64,000 nt of DNA from Pseudopyrenochaeta lycopersici (Eukaryota; Ascomycota; Dothideomycetes; Pleosporales; Pseudopyrenochaetaceae). Of this stretch, positions 46,061-57,452 are shown piece after piece. Made by a program: the position numbers and the translations under genes. Under the pieces are notes generated by a model. The model made no database searches and was not told the DNA's origin. It saw nothing but the letters and a program-made list of their open reading frames with translations. How positions within the stretch are numbered: position 1 is the first letter of the stretch; every line of letters starts with the position of its first letter. The stretch is from assembly GCA_003313425.1 (NCBI GenBank), contig NHZP01000074.1, positions 62,001 through 126,000 on the forward strand, read 5' to 3'.

Positions 46061-46975
46061 CTAGCTATTTATCTTGTAGTTGAACCAAGCACCCACCTCC
46101 GAAATTGTTCTGACAGCCTCCGGTGCACGCCCAGCCATGAAATGGTACACATGCTGCATTTCAGGGCATACCTCCAGCTTGACTTCAACACCAGCCTGCT
46201 TAGCTCGGTCGGCCAGTCTTGTGGCATCACTCAAGAGCACTTCGTGCCCGCCGGCCGAGATGTACAAAGGAGGGAAGCCCTGGAAATCTCCATAGAGCGG
46301 GTTCGCTAACGGATCCTTTGGCGACGAGTCACCAAGGTACATTTTACTGACAATAGCAAGCATTCCCGGCGGTGTAAGTGCATCTTTCTCCGCATTGGTT
46401 ACTAAAGACTCTCCTGTGCACTCCATGTCTAGCCAAGGTGAAAAGGATGCAATAGCGGCCGGGAGCGGGCTGTTCTTCGTCTTGAGTTTGAGGGCCAGCG
46501 CCACAGCCAGATTTCCTCCTGCAGAATCTCCTGCGAAGCCAATATTTTGGGGCTTGAAGCTTTTCTTATTAATAAGCCATTCGAATGTCTCCGTTGCATC
46601 TTCGAGGCCCCTAGGAAATGGATGTTCTGGCGCCTGGCTGTAATCGGGCACAAGAATAGGACTCCTGGTGGCTTTGGCCAGATGTCCTGCCAGCTTGCGA
46701 TGACTGGAGGGCGAGCCAGCAAAGCCACCTCCACCGTGCAAGTACAGTATTGCAGAGTTCGATGATGCACTTATCGGCTTGCACCATATAGCAGGTCGAT
46801 TAGTGCCCGGACACTGAACTTCTTCGTATGTTACTTCGCTTGGCTCAGAAGCTGGTTCGTGTAGGGATTCCAAAAGTGCCCGCTGTTCATCAATACCCAT
46901 GGTAGGGTTAGCCATCATCCGTTCTTGCATACTCGTATAGAGATTGAAAAGAACCTGTGATTCCTTGGACGCCAT
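46061..46975 (-). CDS. Alpha/beta hydrolase, HSL-like (family IV) esterase, 304 aa
   Basis: Single exon, complete. The oxyanion-hole motif HGGGG is at residues 80-84, the nucleophile elbow GDSAGG at 149-154 with Ser151, an acid at Glu245 or Asp250 in GHEVLLSDA, and His275 in the MQHVYH segment. This is the hormone-sensitive-lipase branch of carboxylesterases, usually acting on short esters or lactones. No signal peptide, so it is probably cytosolic. It starts 492 bp from the divergent SDR gene at 47,468 and shares its promoter. In this setting a likely role is to open the ester or lactone made by the Baeyer-Villiger enzyme; that is inference. Confidence 0.92.
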   Translation of the reverse strand: MASKESQVLFNLYTSMQERMMANPTMGIDEQRALLESLHEPASEPSEVTYEEVQCPGTNRPAIWCKPISASSNSAILYLHGGGGFAGSPSSHRKLAGHLAKATRSPILVPDYSQAPEHPFPRGLEDATETFEWLINKKSFKPQNIGFAGDSAGGNLAVALALKLKTKNSPLPAAIASFSPWLDMECTGESLVTNAEKDALTPPGMLAIVSKMYLGDSSPKDPLANPLYGDFQGFPPLYISAGGHEVLLSDATRLADRAKQAGVEVKLEVCPEMQHVYHFMAGRAPEAVRTISEVGAWFNYKINS

Positions 46976-47335
46976 GTCGTTGTCCTGGATATTCGAAAAC
47001 TTTGGTCAAGCCTTAACGCTCAGTGCATGTAAATATGTGAGCACAGCACCTCAGTATCGCTATCTGAACAATCAAAATTGGTTCCATGCATTAGGATTCG
47101 TCCGCAGCTCGACCTTAAACCCCATATTGCAGTCATCCCTCGTTGTGCAAAAAAATGAGAAACCATGGGAGGCGGAAAACCGGCATGGCCGTTGTGAATA
47201 AATTCATCAGCCAGCTCGGCCGAGACTCCCGAGTCCACTAAATCGGTAGACAGAAACATGTACCGATCCGCAAAGGCAATTCGGGAAATATCTAAAACAT
47301 CTCTTACTGACGGCTAATTATCTACTGAGGTCGGA

Positions 47336-47364
47336 ATCGGAAAACACCACAAAAACTTTCCGAT
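47336..47364. promoter_or_regulatory. Inverted repeat ATCGGAAA-N13-TTTCCGAT in the hydrolase/SDR promoter
   Basis: Perfect 8-bp arms (47,336-47,343 and 47,357-47,364), preceded by another CGG (47,332). Contains CGGAAAA at 47,338-47,344. It is 104 bp upstream of the SDR start. Paired CGG fits a Zn2Cys6 regulator such as the one encoded at 54,163. Confidence 0.45.
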
Positions 47365-47467
47365 AAACCCGTGCAAGTGGCCGGCCCTAGGTACAGACTA
47401 CTTCCCCTTCAGTCAAACAACAAATCAAGCTCTCGGAACAGCTTTGGCATCAGAGTTTCTGAAACAA

Positions 47468-48569
47468 ATGGCATCCCAAGTCGCAATTATTACTGGAGCA
47501 GGTAAGAATGATCATCTGGAGCGTAGACTCGGTCATACTGAAATCAAAACAGCTTCGGGGATTGGACTTGCCGTTACCGTAGAACTTGTTCAGAAAGGTT
47601 GGAACGTAGTTATATCCGATGTAAATTTCGAAGCTGGCAATGCGCTCGCAGAAAGACTTGGTAGCCATGTCTTGTTCGTAGGCGCAGACGTGACTAGCTA
47701 CAGCCAGCAAGCCAAGCTATTCCGCGAAGCATGGGAAAAATGGGGCCGAATAGATCTTGGTACGATGTTCCCTGGATTGTTTACTGCGCTGAAACTGTTT
47801 ACCGGAGCTGGAATTGGAGCAAAAGCTAATAACAAATGCAGTCCATGCGAATGCTGTACGTCGACCAATTTCAGTACTGGCCAACTGTGAGAACGTTTTT
47901 TGACAGCACCAACTAGGGAATTTCGGATCGCATCGACTTCTTTGCCCCCAGGGAAGGAACAAAAGATGGAGCGCCACTGCAACCGGACTCCCTCGTGGTC
48001 GATATTAACCTGTATGGTCCTATTTGGACTTCTTACCTTGCACTTCACTACTTCAGAAAGAATGGCGCTAGCGGGAAAAAGAAACTACTCATCACGGCAA
48101 GCTCAGCTGGTCTCTATCCTATAGGGGAGGCAATATTGTACACCGCAGCAAAGCACGGTGTAAGTAGGACCGAATATTCAGGGACTATGCTGATTCCTTC
48201 AAGGCAGTGGGCTTGACTCGAGCACTAGGGAGACGGGTAGCCAAAGAGAAATTGAACGCGACTGTAAATTGCCTGTGCCCGGGCATGGTGCCTACCAACA
48301 TTGTCAGCCCAGAGATGATTAAGGCATTCCCGCAGGAAATGATAACACCACTGTCTGTTGTGGTCAAGGCAGTGAGTATGGTGATTTCCGACGAGTCTCT
48401 CAATGGGGCGGCAATCGAGTGTAACGGCCAGGATATACAGGTTCGTGAGCCTTCATCTTTCTTGAATTCGGCTGCTAGATTTACAGGTGGTGGAGGGTAC
48501 CAAGATGTGATTGATCCAGATGATTTCATAAAGTATAGCGAGAGGAAGGGAAGGTCTACATTGGTCTGA
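47468..48569 (+). CDS. Short-chain dehydrogenase/reductase, 287 aa
   Basis: Five exons: 47,468-47,501, 47,553-47,759, 47,842-47,855, 47,917-48,159 and 48,204-48,569; introns 51, 82, 61 and 44 bp, all GT..AG. ATG 47,468 is chosen over an in-frame upstream TTG because it directly precedes the cofactor strand. TGAASGIG is at residues 9-16, NAG at 84-86 (created across the 14-nt exon), Asn116, Ser147/148, Tyr160-x3-Lys164 (YTAAK). This is a classical NAD(P)-dependent alcohol/ketone oxidoreductase. It is divergent from the esterase gene. A likely role is formation of the ketone substrate for the monooxygenase. Confidence 0.88.
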
Positions 48570-48820
48570 AGAGACATCTGGTTGAGTGAACATATGAATG
48601 AGACGCTTATGGCACTTCTCTACGATGTTTTGCATTATTGGTATAAAACATGAAATCTTAAGAAAACTAATCAATCCCTCTCTCCTCCGTTTTGGAAGAC
48701 ATGCAATTTGACCGTGAAATCATTCTAACGCCTGATGTTCCTAGTTTTAAGTCGGTAGAAACCTTCTCTTGGTTTGGACGAATATTGGTTTTTCTTGATC
48801 ATATTAGTGCAAATTCGATT
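48570..48820. other. Convergent intergenic region
   Basis: 251 bp between the stops of the SDR and the membrane-protein gene; both 3' ends must terminate here. No ORF of note. Confidence 0.6.
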
Positions 48821-49747
48821 TTAGATTACCTCCTTATGGGCGTCCGAGACAGTAACGTCATCTCCCGAAGTGTTAGTCGAGTTTTCCTGAACCATCCTCC
48901 TCACTGGATTTATGCCTTTGATAATACTACCACTAGCTTCAATTGGACGTTCGCATTCCTCATCCGTAGTATCAATCGCTCTTAAAAGTGCCCAAACGTT
49001 CAAAGCCGTGCCATTCCCGATTGAAGCAGCGCCAGTCCAGAATGTAAACCCTCCGTTCCAAGCAAAAGCTCCGCTGTAGACGCAATGCATGCCCAGAGCA
49101 CCCCAGAATCCGAAGGGCCAGATAGTGCTAAACCATGCAAACCAATGTGGGAATAGCGGCCGGGGTCGCTTATCCATTATGATGGCATACGAAAAGGCGA
49201 ACTTGCAGGTGATGAATGTAACGAATGGCATGACGGTCAAAAACCAAGCCGCATCATTCAACAGAGAGATGAGCTCAGCGCTACGAGTTTCGAGTCGATA
49301 CGACGCTAGACAAAATGCGAGAGACGGTAGTGTCACAGTGTATGTGGAGATGCCGCCGGCGATGGATTGAGTGCTTGTCATAGAATGCGTTACTCCTGGA
49401 ATCCGCGCCATCTGCGCTGAGATGACGGCAATGTACAACGGGTAGAAGCAGCCCACAAACTGCATCAACGCTGCGCCACCCTTGATGCCAGACTCATGTT
49501 TGCGGTAGTGTCCCAGGACTTCCTCTGGCGTTCGCGAAGGAGGAAGGGGTGGTAAGAAGGCACCGGCTGGGAAGAGCAAGAAGAAGAATCCAAGACCAAT
49601 GGGCCCAGACCAAACGCAGAGCTTGTCGTAGAACTTCTGGGATTCTCTGGTGCGGCGCACTGCTTCGGCATCGCTGCTCTTTCTGCCTGCAATGTGGTGT
49701 TCAAAGTCGCCATTATTGGCATTATCGCGAGAGTGGCCGCTGCCCAT
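48821..49747 (-). CDS. Unrecognised six-TM membrane protein, 308 aa
   Basis: Single exon. ATG 49,747 is preferred over the in-frame ATG at 49,819 because the extra 24 residues are hydrophobic and unlike the polar start MGSGHSRDNANNG. Six likely membrane segments: about residues 44-66, 91-113, 127-150, 164-190, 202-222 and 232-256, with a charged C-terminal tail. A distinctive block LFPAGAFLPPLPPSRTPEEV follows the first segment. I do not recognise the family. It is transcribed divergently from the 2-hydroxyacid dehydrogenase (530 bp between starts), so a role in uptake, sensing or electron transfer for the same pathway is possible but not shown. Confidence 0.8.
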   Translation of the reverse strand: MGSGHSRDNANNGDFEHHIAGRKSSDAEAVRRTRESQKFYDKLCVWSGPIGLGFFFLLFPAGAFLPPLPPSRTPEEVLGHYRKHESGIKGGAALMQFVGCFYPLYIAVISAQMARIPGVTHSMTSTQSIAGGISTYTVTLPSLAFCLASYRLETRSAELISLLNDAAWFLTVMPFVTFITCKFAFSYAIIMDKRPRPLFPHWFAWFSTIWPFGFWGALGMHCVYSGAFAWNGGFTFWTGAASIGNGTALNVWALLRAIDTTDEECERPIEASGSIIKGINPVRRMVQENSTNTSGDDVTVSDAHKEVI

Positions 49748-49878
49748 TGAAACAATGGCCAATGATGAACCTAGAGGAAAGTTAGGCAACAAAACAGTAA
49801 TAGCTATCGCCTGATTCAATGTGGGGAAATGTTAATACTTATGCATTGACCTAGGCTTCACTTGTGTTACAATCTTCC

Positions 49879-49885
49879 CGGAAAA
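49879..49885. promoter_or_regulatory. CGGAAAA heptamer, part of CGG-AAAA-CCG
   Basis: In the divergent promoter between the membrane protein and the 2-hydroxyacid dehydrogenase; reads CCCGGAAAACCGGT. Same heptamer as in the other three divergent promoters. Confidence 0.4.
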
Positions 49886-50156
49886 CCGGTAAAATACATC
49901 ATTGCTTGTGAATACATCTGCGCCTAGATATTGTTTGCCAATCTTTCCTTGTGATACACTCGCGGCCGCAGTCTTCGAACACGCTGGGACTTGTAAATAC
50001 GGCTATACCAGCCGACCGAGTATTGTTCTCCGAGAATCTGATAGAAGCAATGAATACACAGGCTCGATGTTCAAGGGTGTAGAGTTGATAAGATTTGACA
50101 ATTTTATCTAGGTGCAAGTTACTGTGACAGTATTATCCTCCATAATACTGCGCGGG

Positions 50157-50179
50157 TCTCGGTAGGCACACTGCCGAGA
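50157..50179. promoter_or_regulatory. Inverted repeat TCTCGG-N11-CCGAGA
   Basis: Perfect 6-bp arms 99 bp upstream of the 2-hydroxyacid dehydrogenase start. CGG..CCG with an 11-bp spacer is the layout recognised by many Gal4-type Zn2Cys6 dimers. Confidence 0.45.
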
Positions 50180-50277
50180 AGAGCCGGAGACGGCCGGACT
50201 CGAACTATACCTCCCTCAACCACCCACTACCCCAATTCTCTTACCTGTAGTACTCAGCCAGAGCTAATGGTCGAGCC

Positions 50278-51948
50278 ATGACGCTCGATGCAAAAGAGAT
50301 TGCGAAGCACAACTCGCGGCAATCCTGCTGGGTCATCATCTCGGGCCAAGTCTACGATGTGACGGATTTCTTGGATGAGCATCCCGGCGGGGCGAATGTC
50401 ATCTTGCGATATGGGGGGAAGGTGAGTTGGCTAAGCTCCGGTGTTTTAAGAATTGCGAATATCTGTTGATGGCTTACAATGTGGGTAGGATGCAACCGAA
50501 GAATACGACCCAATTCACCCTCCTGGGACGATTGAGAAGGGACTGGCACCTGGTAGCCCACCTACGAAGACGATAAACGATTCGAAGATATACTGATATA
50601 TCCATGCAGAAAAACATCTAGGAGGGGTTGACCCGGCCACAATGGAGTCAGTCATACCTCAAAACCATAGCAGGAAACCTACATCCACATCCCCAGAAGA
50701 AACATCATCTCCCTCACCAATGCCTCTATCCGTCTGCCAAAACCTTGACGATCTCAAAGCCGTCGCGCGCCAGAAACTATCCAGGAAAGCATGGATATAC
50801 TACGACTCAGCAGCGGACTCTCTTGCTTCGCAAGTAAACAACCGCAAGGACTGGACTCTTGTGACGTTCCGCCCGCGCATCATGCGCAACGTAGCACAAA
50901 TATCGATGCATCGACGGTTCCTTGGCCACGACAATAGCCTGCCATTCTTTATAGCGCCTGCGGCCATGGCAAAACTTGGTCACCCCGATGGCGAACTGTG
51001 TCTTGCGAGGGGCGCTGCGAGATCTAACATCACCTATTGCGCAAGCACATACTCGTCCGTCGCCCACGACGAACTTGCAACATGTCTGCGCGAGGAACGC
51101 AAGAACGGTGCCCTAGCGTTCCAACTGTACGTCCCGAAAGTGAAGACTGAAGGTAGGAAACTTGTTGCTATAGCACGTAAGTTGGGATTCAAGGCCCTTG
51201 TCATCACCGTGGATACGGCTGTTGTAGGTAAGCGAGAAGAAGACGAACGATACAAAGCCGAGCTCGAGTGGATGGAAAATGGAGGTGTTGAAATCCTGCG
51301 CACTCCTGACCTAGATGCGAACACTGAAGCACCGATTCTACGCGGGTATCATTCTTCTACACTCGTTTGGGAAGATCTCGCTTGGATAAGGCAGGAATGG
51401 GGCGAGGATACCGGGCCCGTGTATCTCAAAGGCATCCAATCTGCTGAAGATGCAAAGCGAGCGTTGCAGATGGGCTTAGATGGCATATATCTGAGCAATC
51501 ACGGTGGACGTCAATTAGACTTTGCACCGACAAGTCTGCGCACGCTTTTAGAGATTCGAAGGTTTTGTCCACAAGTCCTTAGAAGCATGGAGGTTCTTGT
51601 TGATGGGGGTGTCACGAGAGGTACGGATATCGTCAAAGCATTGTGTCTTGGTGCAACTGCAGTAGGATTGGGTAGAGCGTTCATGTATGCTCTTAGTGCG
51701 TATGGCACTGATGGAGTTATAAGGACAATACAACGTAAGTAGTGGTAATTCTATCACACTTGTTGTTCATGGCTATTAACATTAATTTAGTCTTGAGCGA
51801 GGAGATTGAGACTACGTTACGACTCCTGGGCATTACCAGCTTGGATCAGTTGCATGAGAAACATGTCAATGCTGTGGCGTTAGAGGGGGAAGTTTTGGCA
51901 GCCATAGACGATGATGAGGATACGGCACTGCAAAAGCCAAAATTGTAG
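50278..51948 (+). CDS. FMN-dependent 2-hydroxyacid dehydrogenase with cytochrome b5 domain (flavocytochrome b2-like), 496 aa
   Basis: Exons 50,278-50,421, 50,489-50,552, 50,610-51,734 and 51,791-51,948; the joined frame is open. An N-terminal cytochrome b5-type domain (residues 1-75) has haem ligands His35 (HPGG) and His58. The FMN domain follows, with Lys343 (YLKGI) and SNHGGRQLD containing the catalytic His367 and Arg370. It oxidises L-2-hydroxy acids to 2-oxo acids and passes electrons through haem. Length matches mature flavocytochrome b2, but no clear mitochondrial presequence is seen, unlike yeast Cyb2. Substrate may differ from lactate. Its 3' end is 122 bp from the converging cyclase gene. 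Confidence 0.93.
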
Positions 51949-52070
51949 ATTGCTTTCCCTCTAGTTTCCATGTATGCTTAATCGAATCTAATGGACAATG
52001 TGTGATACTAATAGCTCATCTATTTTTCAATCTAATATTAATCACGCCTCTACGCTCCTCTTTCTACATT

Positions 52071-53489
52071 CTAAAAGATGGCAACCGCATTAGCATAACT
52101 TCCAACGCCCCCTGTAATCGCGTGAATAAGAATCTTACTAGTGACCAAGCAGCATCTTGGAAAAAGTAGCAAATACATACCTGCAACATTCATCGGCACA
52201 CTGTTAAAAAAAAATTCATACCGATTATACCTCTTACACATGTCCGCCAGCCTTTCTAAATCCCACATCTCACCAATTGGAACCCCCCACAGCGGAAGCA
52301 ACCACGTATGCAAAGGACTCGGTCCAGTTGGCCACGCCTCGAACGCAGGATTGTCGCCCGCAACAACACTGAAGTACGAGTCGTGCAGGAAATCAACCAT
52401 GTCCTCAGCTTGATCTATGCCGACAAAGTTATGCGCGTAGTTTTTGACCTGACCAAGCGCCTTTCGTGCGGCGTCGTCCATGCGATTGTATGCGTCGACC
52501 CAGCCGGTGCGGATGATGAGAATGTCGCCGGTGCAAAAGTCGACGTTTTGTGCTCGTGCGCAGGCGCGTATGTCGGCGACGGTGATTTTGTGCGTGGTGT
52601 TTGGGTCATATCTCTTTTTGGAGTAGCTCCAGAAATCTATTAGGACTCCTCTGCCGGCTGGGCGAGAAGCAAGACGAGAAGAGTCAGCTTGGGACGCGAT
52701 ATGTGGTCATGGGTGGAACTAACCAATGCCGTGTTCAACCCATGCCTGTAGGCCGATTCGTGTGGAGGTTTCAATGTCGTTTTGGGTTGCCTGATGGATT
52801 TGATTAAGCGGCTGCTTAGATTCCCCTAGGCTCAAGAGTGTCTTATACTCACGCCATTGTAGAAGACGTACTTGTCGCCTACTTTTGCGCTCACCTAGAC
52901 CCTTTTAGCGAAAAAAAATAAGGAGATGCGTAAATGGGTGTTCTACGTACATGTCGGAAGCCGTCCCACTGTTTTGTCCTTAAGTTAGACTGCAGACGAT
53001 ATTTATAGTAACCATATTATGCACTGGCAAACATACCTGCGAGCCGCTTTGAGTGTTAGAGGTAATAATATCATCATTTCCTGCAGGACCAAGGCTTTTA
53101 ACAGTATGTTTGAAGGATTCTCGTCCGAAAGCCGGTGGATCAGGAAGATGGGCTTCCCAGCTGAAGCAGTCAGGTGTTAATATCGTACAAGCTAGAGGTC
53201 TGAATTAATTTGAGCATACTTGAGGCTAACCACTTCCCCGGTCGAGATGAGTTTGACAGCTTTCGCGACGCGGGCAGGTGTCAGCAGATTCAGGCGCCCC
53301 AGCTTAAGTCGACAGCAGTCAGTAGATGGACTGGATTTGAAAAGAAAGAAGGTGAATATGGATGTATCACATGCTATTACAGACCTCGTCGTCCTTCCCC
53401 CAAAACCAGGCGGCTCCTATTGGAGCACCATCAATGGGAGGTAGCTCTGAGCGTCGAGGCTGCACATCAGAATCCTTGTTGAATTTCAT
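52071..53489 (-). CDS. Cyclase-family protein (kynurenine-formamidase-like fold), 318 aa
   Basis: Eight exons: 53,489-53,385, 53,302-53,220, 53,160-53,037, 52,968-52,951, 52,894-52,853, 52,790-52,724, 52,657-52,181 and 52,111-52,071; exon lengths add to 957 bp with every junction in phase. The first intron uses GTCTGT. Family motifs: ELPPIDGAPIG near the start, WDGFRH at residues 105-110, HGIAGRGVLIDF at 144-155, FCTGDILIIRTGW and NVAGGVGSYANAVAIF at the end. Members are metal-dependent hydrolases or cyclases acting on amides, esters or lactones. Annotated fungal members are mostly uncharacterised. The exon of 18 bp and that of 42 bp are supported by family fit but should be checked with RNA. 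Divergent from the regulator gene. Confidence 0.85.
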
Positions 53490-53585
53490 TGGGGCGTGAG
53501 AATTATGCAATAGCGTTTGGCTCTGGCGACGGCTGGTCCAGACATGGTCATTTGGGGTGCCCCTACGGCACATAGAGCAGTGATG

Positions 53586-53592
53586 CGGAAAA
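53586..53592. promoter_or_regulatory. CGGAAAA heptamer (CGG-AAAAG-CGG) in the cyclase/regulator promoter
   Basis: Reads GCGGAAAAGCGG, 97 bp upstream of the cyclase start. Also nearby CCGGC-CAT-GCCGG at 53,607-53,619. It may allow autoregulation of the neighbouring Zn2Cys6 gene. Confidence 0.4.
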
Positions 53593-54162
53593 GCGGCTGA
53601 ATGTAGCCGGCCATGCCGGGGTGGCTGCCGCACGGACTTGCGGGGCCAACAATGCAGAGAGCAGAGATCAAAAGACGGCTGGGTTCAGAGTGTGTCATCT
53701 TGCTTTCCTCGTATCACTGTCGCGGTCCTGATTATGGCCCACCTGCATATCATATGTAGACGACCAAGAGGGCTACTACATACAATCTGACTAGAGAGTG
53801 TGTAACAGTCAACAATCTCAGGGATTCTTCCTGGCCTTTAGTGCACATGTGTGTATTCGTATGTACCATTTGACCTTGCTCGATGCGGCATAACCTCCAC
53901 GCCCATCCGCCCTTGACCAGCCACAAGTGTGCATGAAAGCTCCCATCCTGTCTTGGCCTACAACCCACATCCCTTTAGTCCTTTCATGGATGCTCGCAAG
54001 CTTGCGGAGAAGCCTGTCAAAGTCCTACCTCCGCTTGACCAGGGAGCTCCACCGCCCACCGTGATAACACCCTACCCCAGATTTTCATCCCACTGGTATC
54101 AACTCCATGCCCACGCCCGCCAGACACAGCGCATTTAATGTGGCCATCACAGGTACCACAAG

Positions 54163-57099
54163 ATGCGACGGAAACAACACTCCAACATGCCGCCCCAGGA
54201 CAGCTCGGTAGGAAGCCGAGGCGTCGGGCGCAATGGCACTCGCGCTTCCATGGCCTGCATTAGCTGCAGACAGCGCAAAATCAAGGTTCGCGAACGCCAG
54301 AACAAGACAATTCTCATTCAATTCCATTCCATTCATTGCCCCGCTCGAGGGCAGGCGACGCGTTCATCAACACCATGGTCCATGATTGCTGATTGGGATG
54401 GCACAGTGTGATGTGCAAAACAAACCCCCCGGCGCACCTTGTTCCAAATGCCACAATGCCCAACTACCATGTGCTATTGAGCCTGGAGGCGACCGTAGAA
54501 GGTATGTTCAAAAAAAGGCCGCATGTCTGTTATCCACGATTGCACGTACTTTTCTCCCTCGCCCCAATCCTTGACCTACAACATGACTTCATCATGGTGA
54601 CGATGCCCCTTGTGGTGCAGATGTCGCACAGACAACACATCCGAGTCCTTATCGTCACTTCGCGGAAGAATGCAAGCCCTCGAGGATATGCTGCTAAAAG
54701 AACGCGGCCGCGGCCGCCAGTCTCGCAACGACTACATTCACTCTTCCAACACAGAGGATGAACAAGATACCGAGTCGCAAAATCTGTCTGGCGCAGATGT
54801 ACCGTCTCCAGCGGAAGAGCGCCCTTCTATCAGCACTTCATCAGCAACAGCTTCATCCCTATCGGTGGACGTTGCTACTGCCATGCTCGACCTCCAACGG
54901 AACGATACCATAGCCATGCCTATCTCAGACAGACGATCTAACTACAAAACACAAGCTGCCCCTTTCCGCTATGAGCATATGCCCATTGACGAACTAGTTA
55001 CAATACCAACTCCACCCTCCCCTGGCACCACAAACACCAATAGTGACCGGAACACAACCAACACAGCCAACAACGACAACGACAACCCCAGTAATGCGCA
55101 CCAAATCAACGGTAATAGCAATCACAATGCCTTGAGCCATCCTCCTCAGTGCAGTGCAAACAACGACAATGGTGAAAGCTACCGCCCAGATTCCCACATC
55201 TTTGATATTGGCTCCTACCATGTTGGAGACCAACACATGTCCGATGCTGGGCTGCCCTTTGTGCCACCGCCAAATACGGATCCCGCCCTCCACATGGACC
55301 ACATGAGCTCGTCAATGCGATTAAGCAGTCAGCATTCACAGCATCCTTCAACCGACGTCACTCAACTCCACAAAATGCCTACTCAAGGCGTGGACCAGTC
55401 CTATGATCCAAGTGCCAGGGCAGCCACCTTGACTCCATGCAACGACACAGACAGTACAGCCGACACTGATGACAGACGCTTCTATGGTCCGACGTCTCAG
55501 CCATATTTGCATTCGGTACATGAAGAGTTCCCACTTTCCGTTACAGATGAGCTCGAAGAGGAAATCTCACTAGACATTGACTCGCTGCAGGTTCGTCGCC
55601 TGCTCTTTCAAAACTACTGGTCCATGCACGCCTTGGCCGCTAGAGTCATCGTGGATGAGAAACAGTTCATGGAGGATCGAGCCATGGGCAAGAGGTCGCC
55701 GTACTATTCTGCATTTCTGGAGAACGCTTTGCTGGCGTGTGCAACGCGGACGAGCACTTCCAGCTCGATGCGTGAGTTGGGCCAGCGATTTCTGGAGCGG
55801 GCAAAGGCAGAGGTGATGTTTGAGCTCGAGCATCTCAATGTTGCGTCCATGCAGGGATTTCTACTGCTCAGTGACTATGAGGCTACGAGGGGTCGTGACA
55901 GGTTGGGTTGGATGTACTGTGGTGAGTGTCTCAAGAATGAAATGTCCCAATGGCATCAAGCCTGTTTTGTTTTCTTGACTAAATCCTTTGGCATAGGCAT
56001 GGCCTGTCGGTCCCTTTATGACCTCGGGCTTCACCAGAACAAGAGGGAAAGTCGGCCCGGCTCGGTTGATATGGCTGGCAGACATCTAGTCTTTCTCACC
56101 TCATTTGTTTATGACCAGCTCTGGAGTCTCTACCTTGGTCGACCAAGCTCCATATCACCGCGATTTGTTCATGCAGCTCGACGTGCTACAAGACACGTAG
56201 CCGCCTCGGAAGAAATGGACGCGTGGGTTTCGCTCTGCACGCAAATCGCAAAGGTCACCGAAGCGCTCAATTCGTCGCCCTGGCCTGACGCCATGGCGTA
56301 CGATGGGCGATTATCTGAATTGGGCACGCAGCTTGAGCATTGCTTCGACCAGCTCCCCAAACGACTACGATACGAAGAGGGTAACGCCGTGGACCTGGAA
56401 GACTGTGCATATAGTCTCAACATCCAATACTGCGGTCTTCGTATTGTTCTCCACCGCAACTGCATTCGGCTGCGGCAAGAGCGACGCAGTGAATTCGAGA
56501 CGTCCCAAGGCGGTCATCGCACGGAGCAGGAACACACACGTCGGCAAGCCCTCTCGGCGCAAATCGTTCACCAAAACGCCGTCCGCGTGGCAAAACTAAT
56601 ACGAACGTACAAGCAAATCTACGGGGTCGAGAAAATCGTTACAATCATGCTGGACAACATGTACGTAGCGTCCACAGCACTCATCTCGCACATTGTCTCT
56701 CCAGCGAACAACGCCGCTAGCAGCGACAAGGACATCCAATGGTTACGCTCACTGTCAGAGACACTGGAAGAAGTACAGAAATACTACCCGATCGCATCAG
56801 TCATGATCACGACGCTTTCACGAATGGTCGAGGGCACGACATTGGATGGCATCTTCCCTGCACGGAGGCGCAGCTCTGCGGCCTCCAAGGAATCGCCATC
56901 AGGTAGTCTCTCAGCGACGATGCCTGTTTTTCCTGTGGCTGGGTGGGGCTCCAGAGATCCGTTTATCACGGACTTTGCTTTTGAGAGGGGGTCGCTCATG
57001 GACACTGCTTTTGGGGTGGATGAGACCAATACACAACAGTATTTTCCCAATCCTGTGCTCGGCGGCTCTCCGCCCTGGGGAATGGGGTTTTCGCGATAG
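54163..57099 (+). CDS. Zn2Cys6 transcription factor with fungal-specific regulatory domain, 873 aa
   Basis: Exons 54,163-54,285, 54,407-54,501, 54,621-55,921 and 55,997-57,099. The binuclear zinc cluster has Cys32, 35, 42, 53, 56 and 63 (C-x2-C-x6-C-x10-C-x2-C-x6-C), assembled across the first intron (GTTCGC donor). A short linker and a helical segment (LRGRMQALEDMLLKERGR) follow as a possible dimerisation region, then a Ser/Thr/Asn/Gln-rich stretch (about residues 110-300) and the fungal-specific regulatory domain (about 360-650). The third intron (75 bp) has a length divisible by three and is free of stops, so it can be missed; removing it restores GWMYCGMACRSLYDLGLHQN, typical of this domain. 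Probable nuclear regulator of the cluster. Confidence 0.92.
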
Positions 57100-57452
57100 G
57101 AATCTTGCGAATGACTAGTACTAGGTCAGTATCTTTCGTTATGTTGTTTCAGCGTACTAGTGTCCTGGTGACGATACATGGGAAATGGCGGCGGATCTAT
57201 GGCGGGACGTGTCTTTCATCTGGATATATCAGTCTCAGTGTCGTTTTGGCATAAGTGAGGCTCCAGGATATTCTCCGGGGCCTTGGAAGATATTTTGTAC
57301 ACCACCCGTAGAATAACAGCAATCAGTGTAACTTCTAATCATTCCTGATGTACTGATGATATCTGTCAAAACTTTGGGGGTGTAAGAGTTGTCTCATTAA
57401 TCAAGCTGAGCCTGAGACTAAGTAATGACGCTAATTAGTCATGTAGACAAGG
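57100..57452. other. Non-coding flank downstream of the regulator
   Basis: Ordinary composition, no coding frame. The border to the transposon remnant is not sharp. Confidence 0.5.

Noticed and set aside
53486..53698. 70-codon minus-strand frame with a hydrophobic start upstream of the cyclase
   Set aside because: It is in another frame than the cyclase, ends before it and cannot be joined without breaking the family N-terminus.
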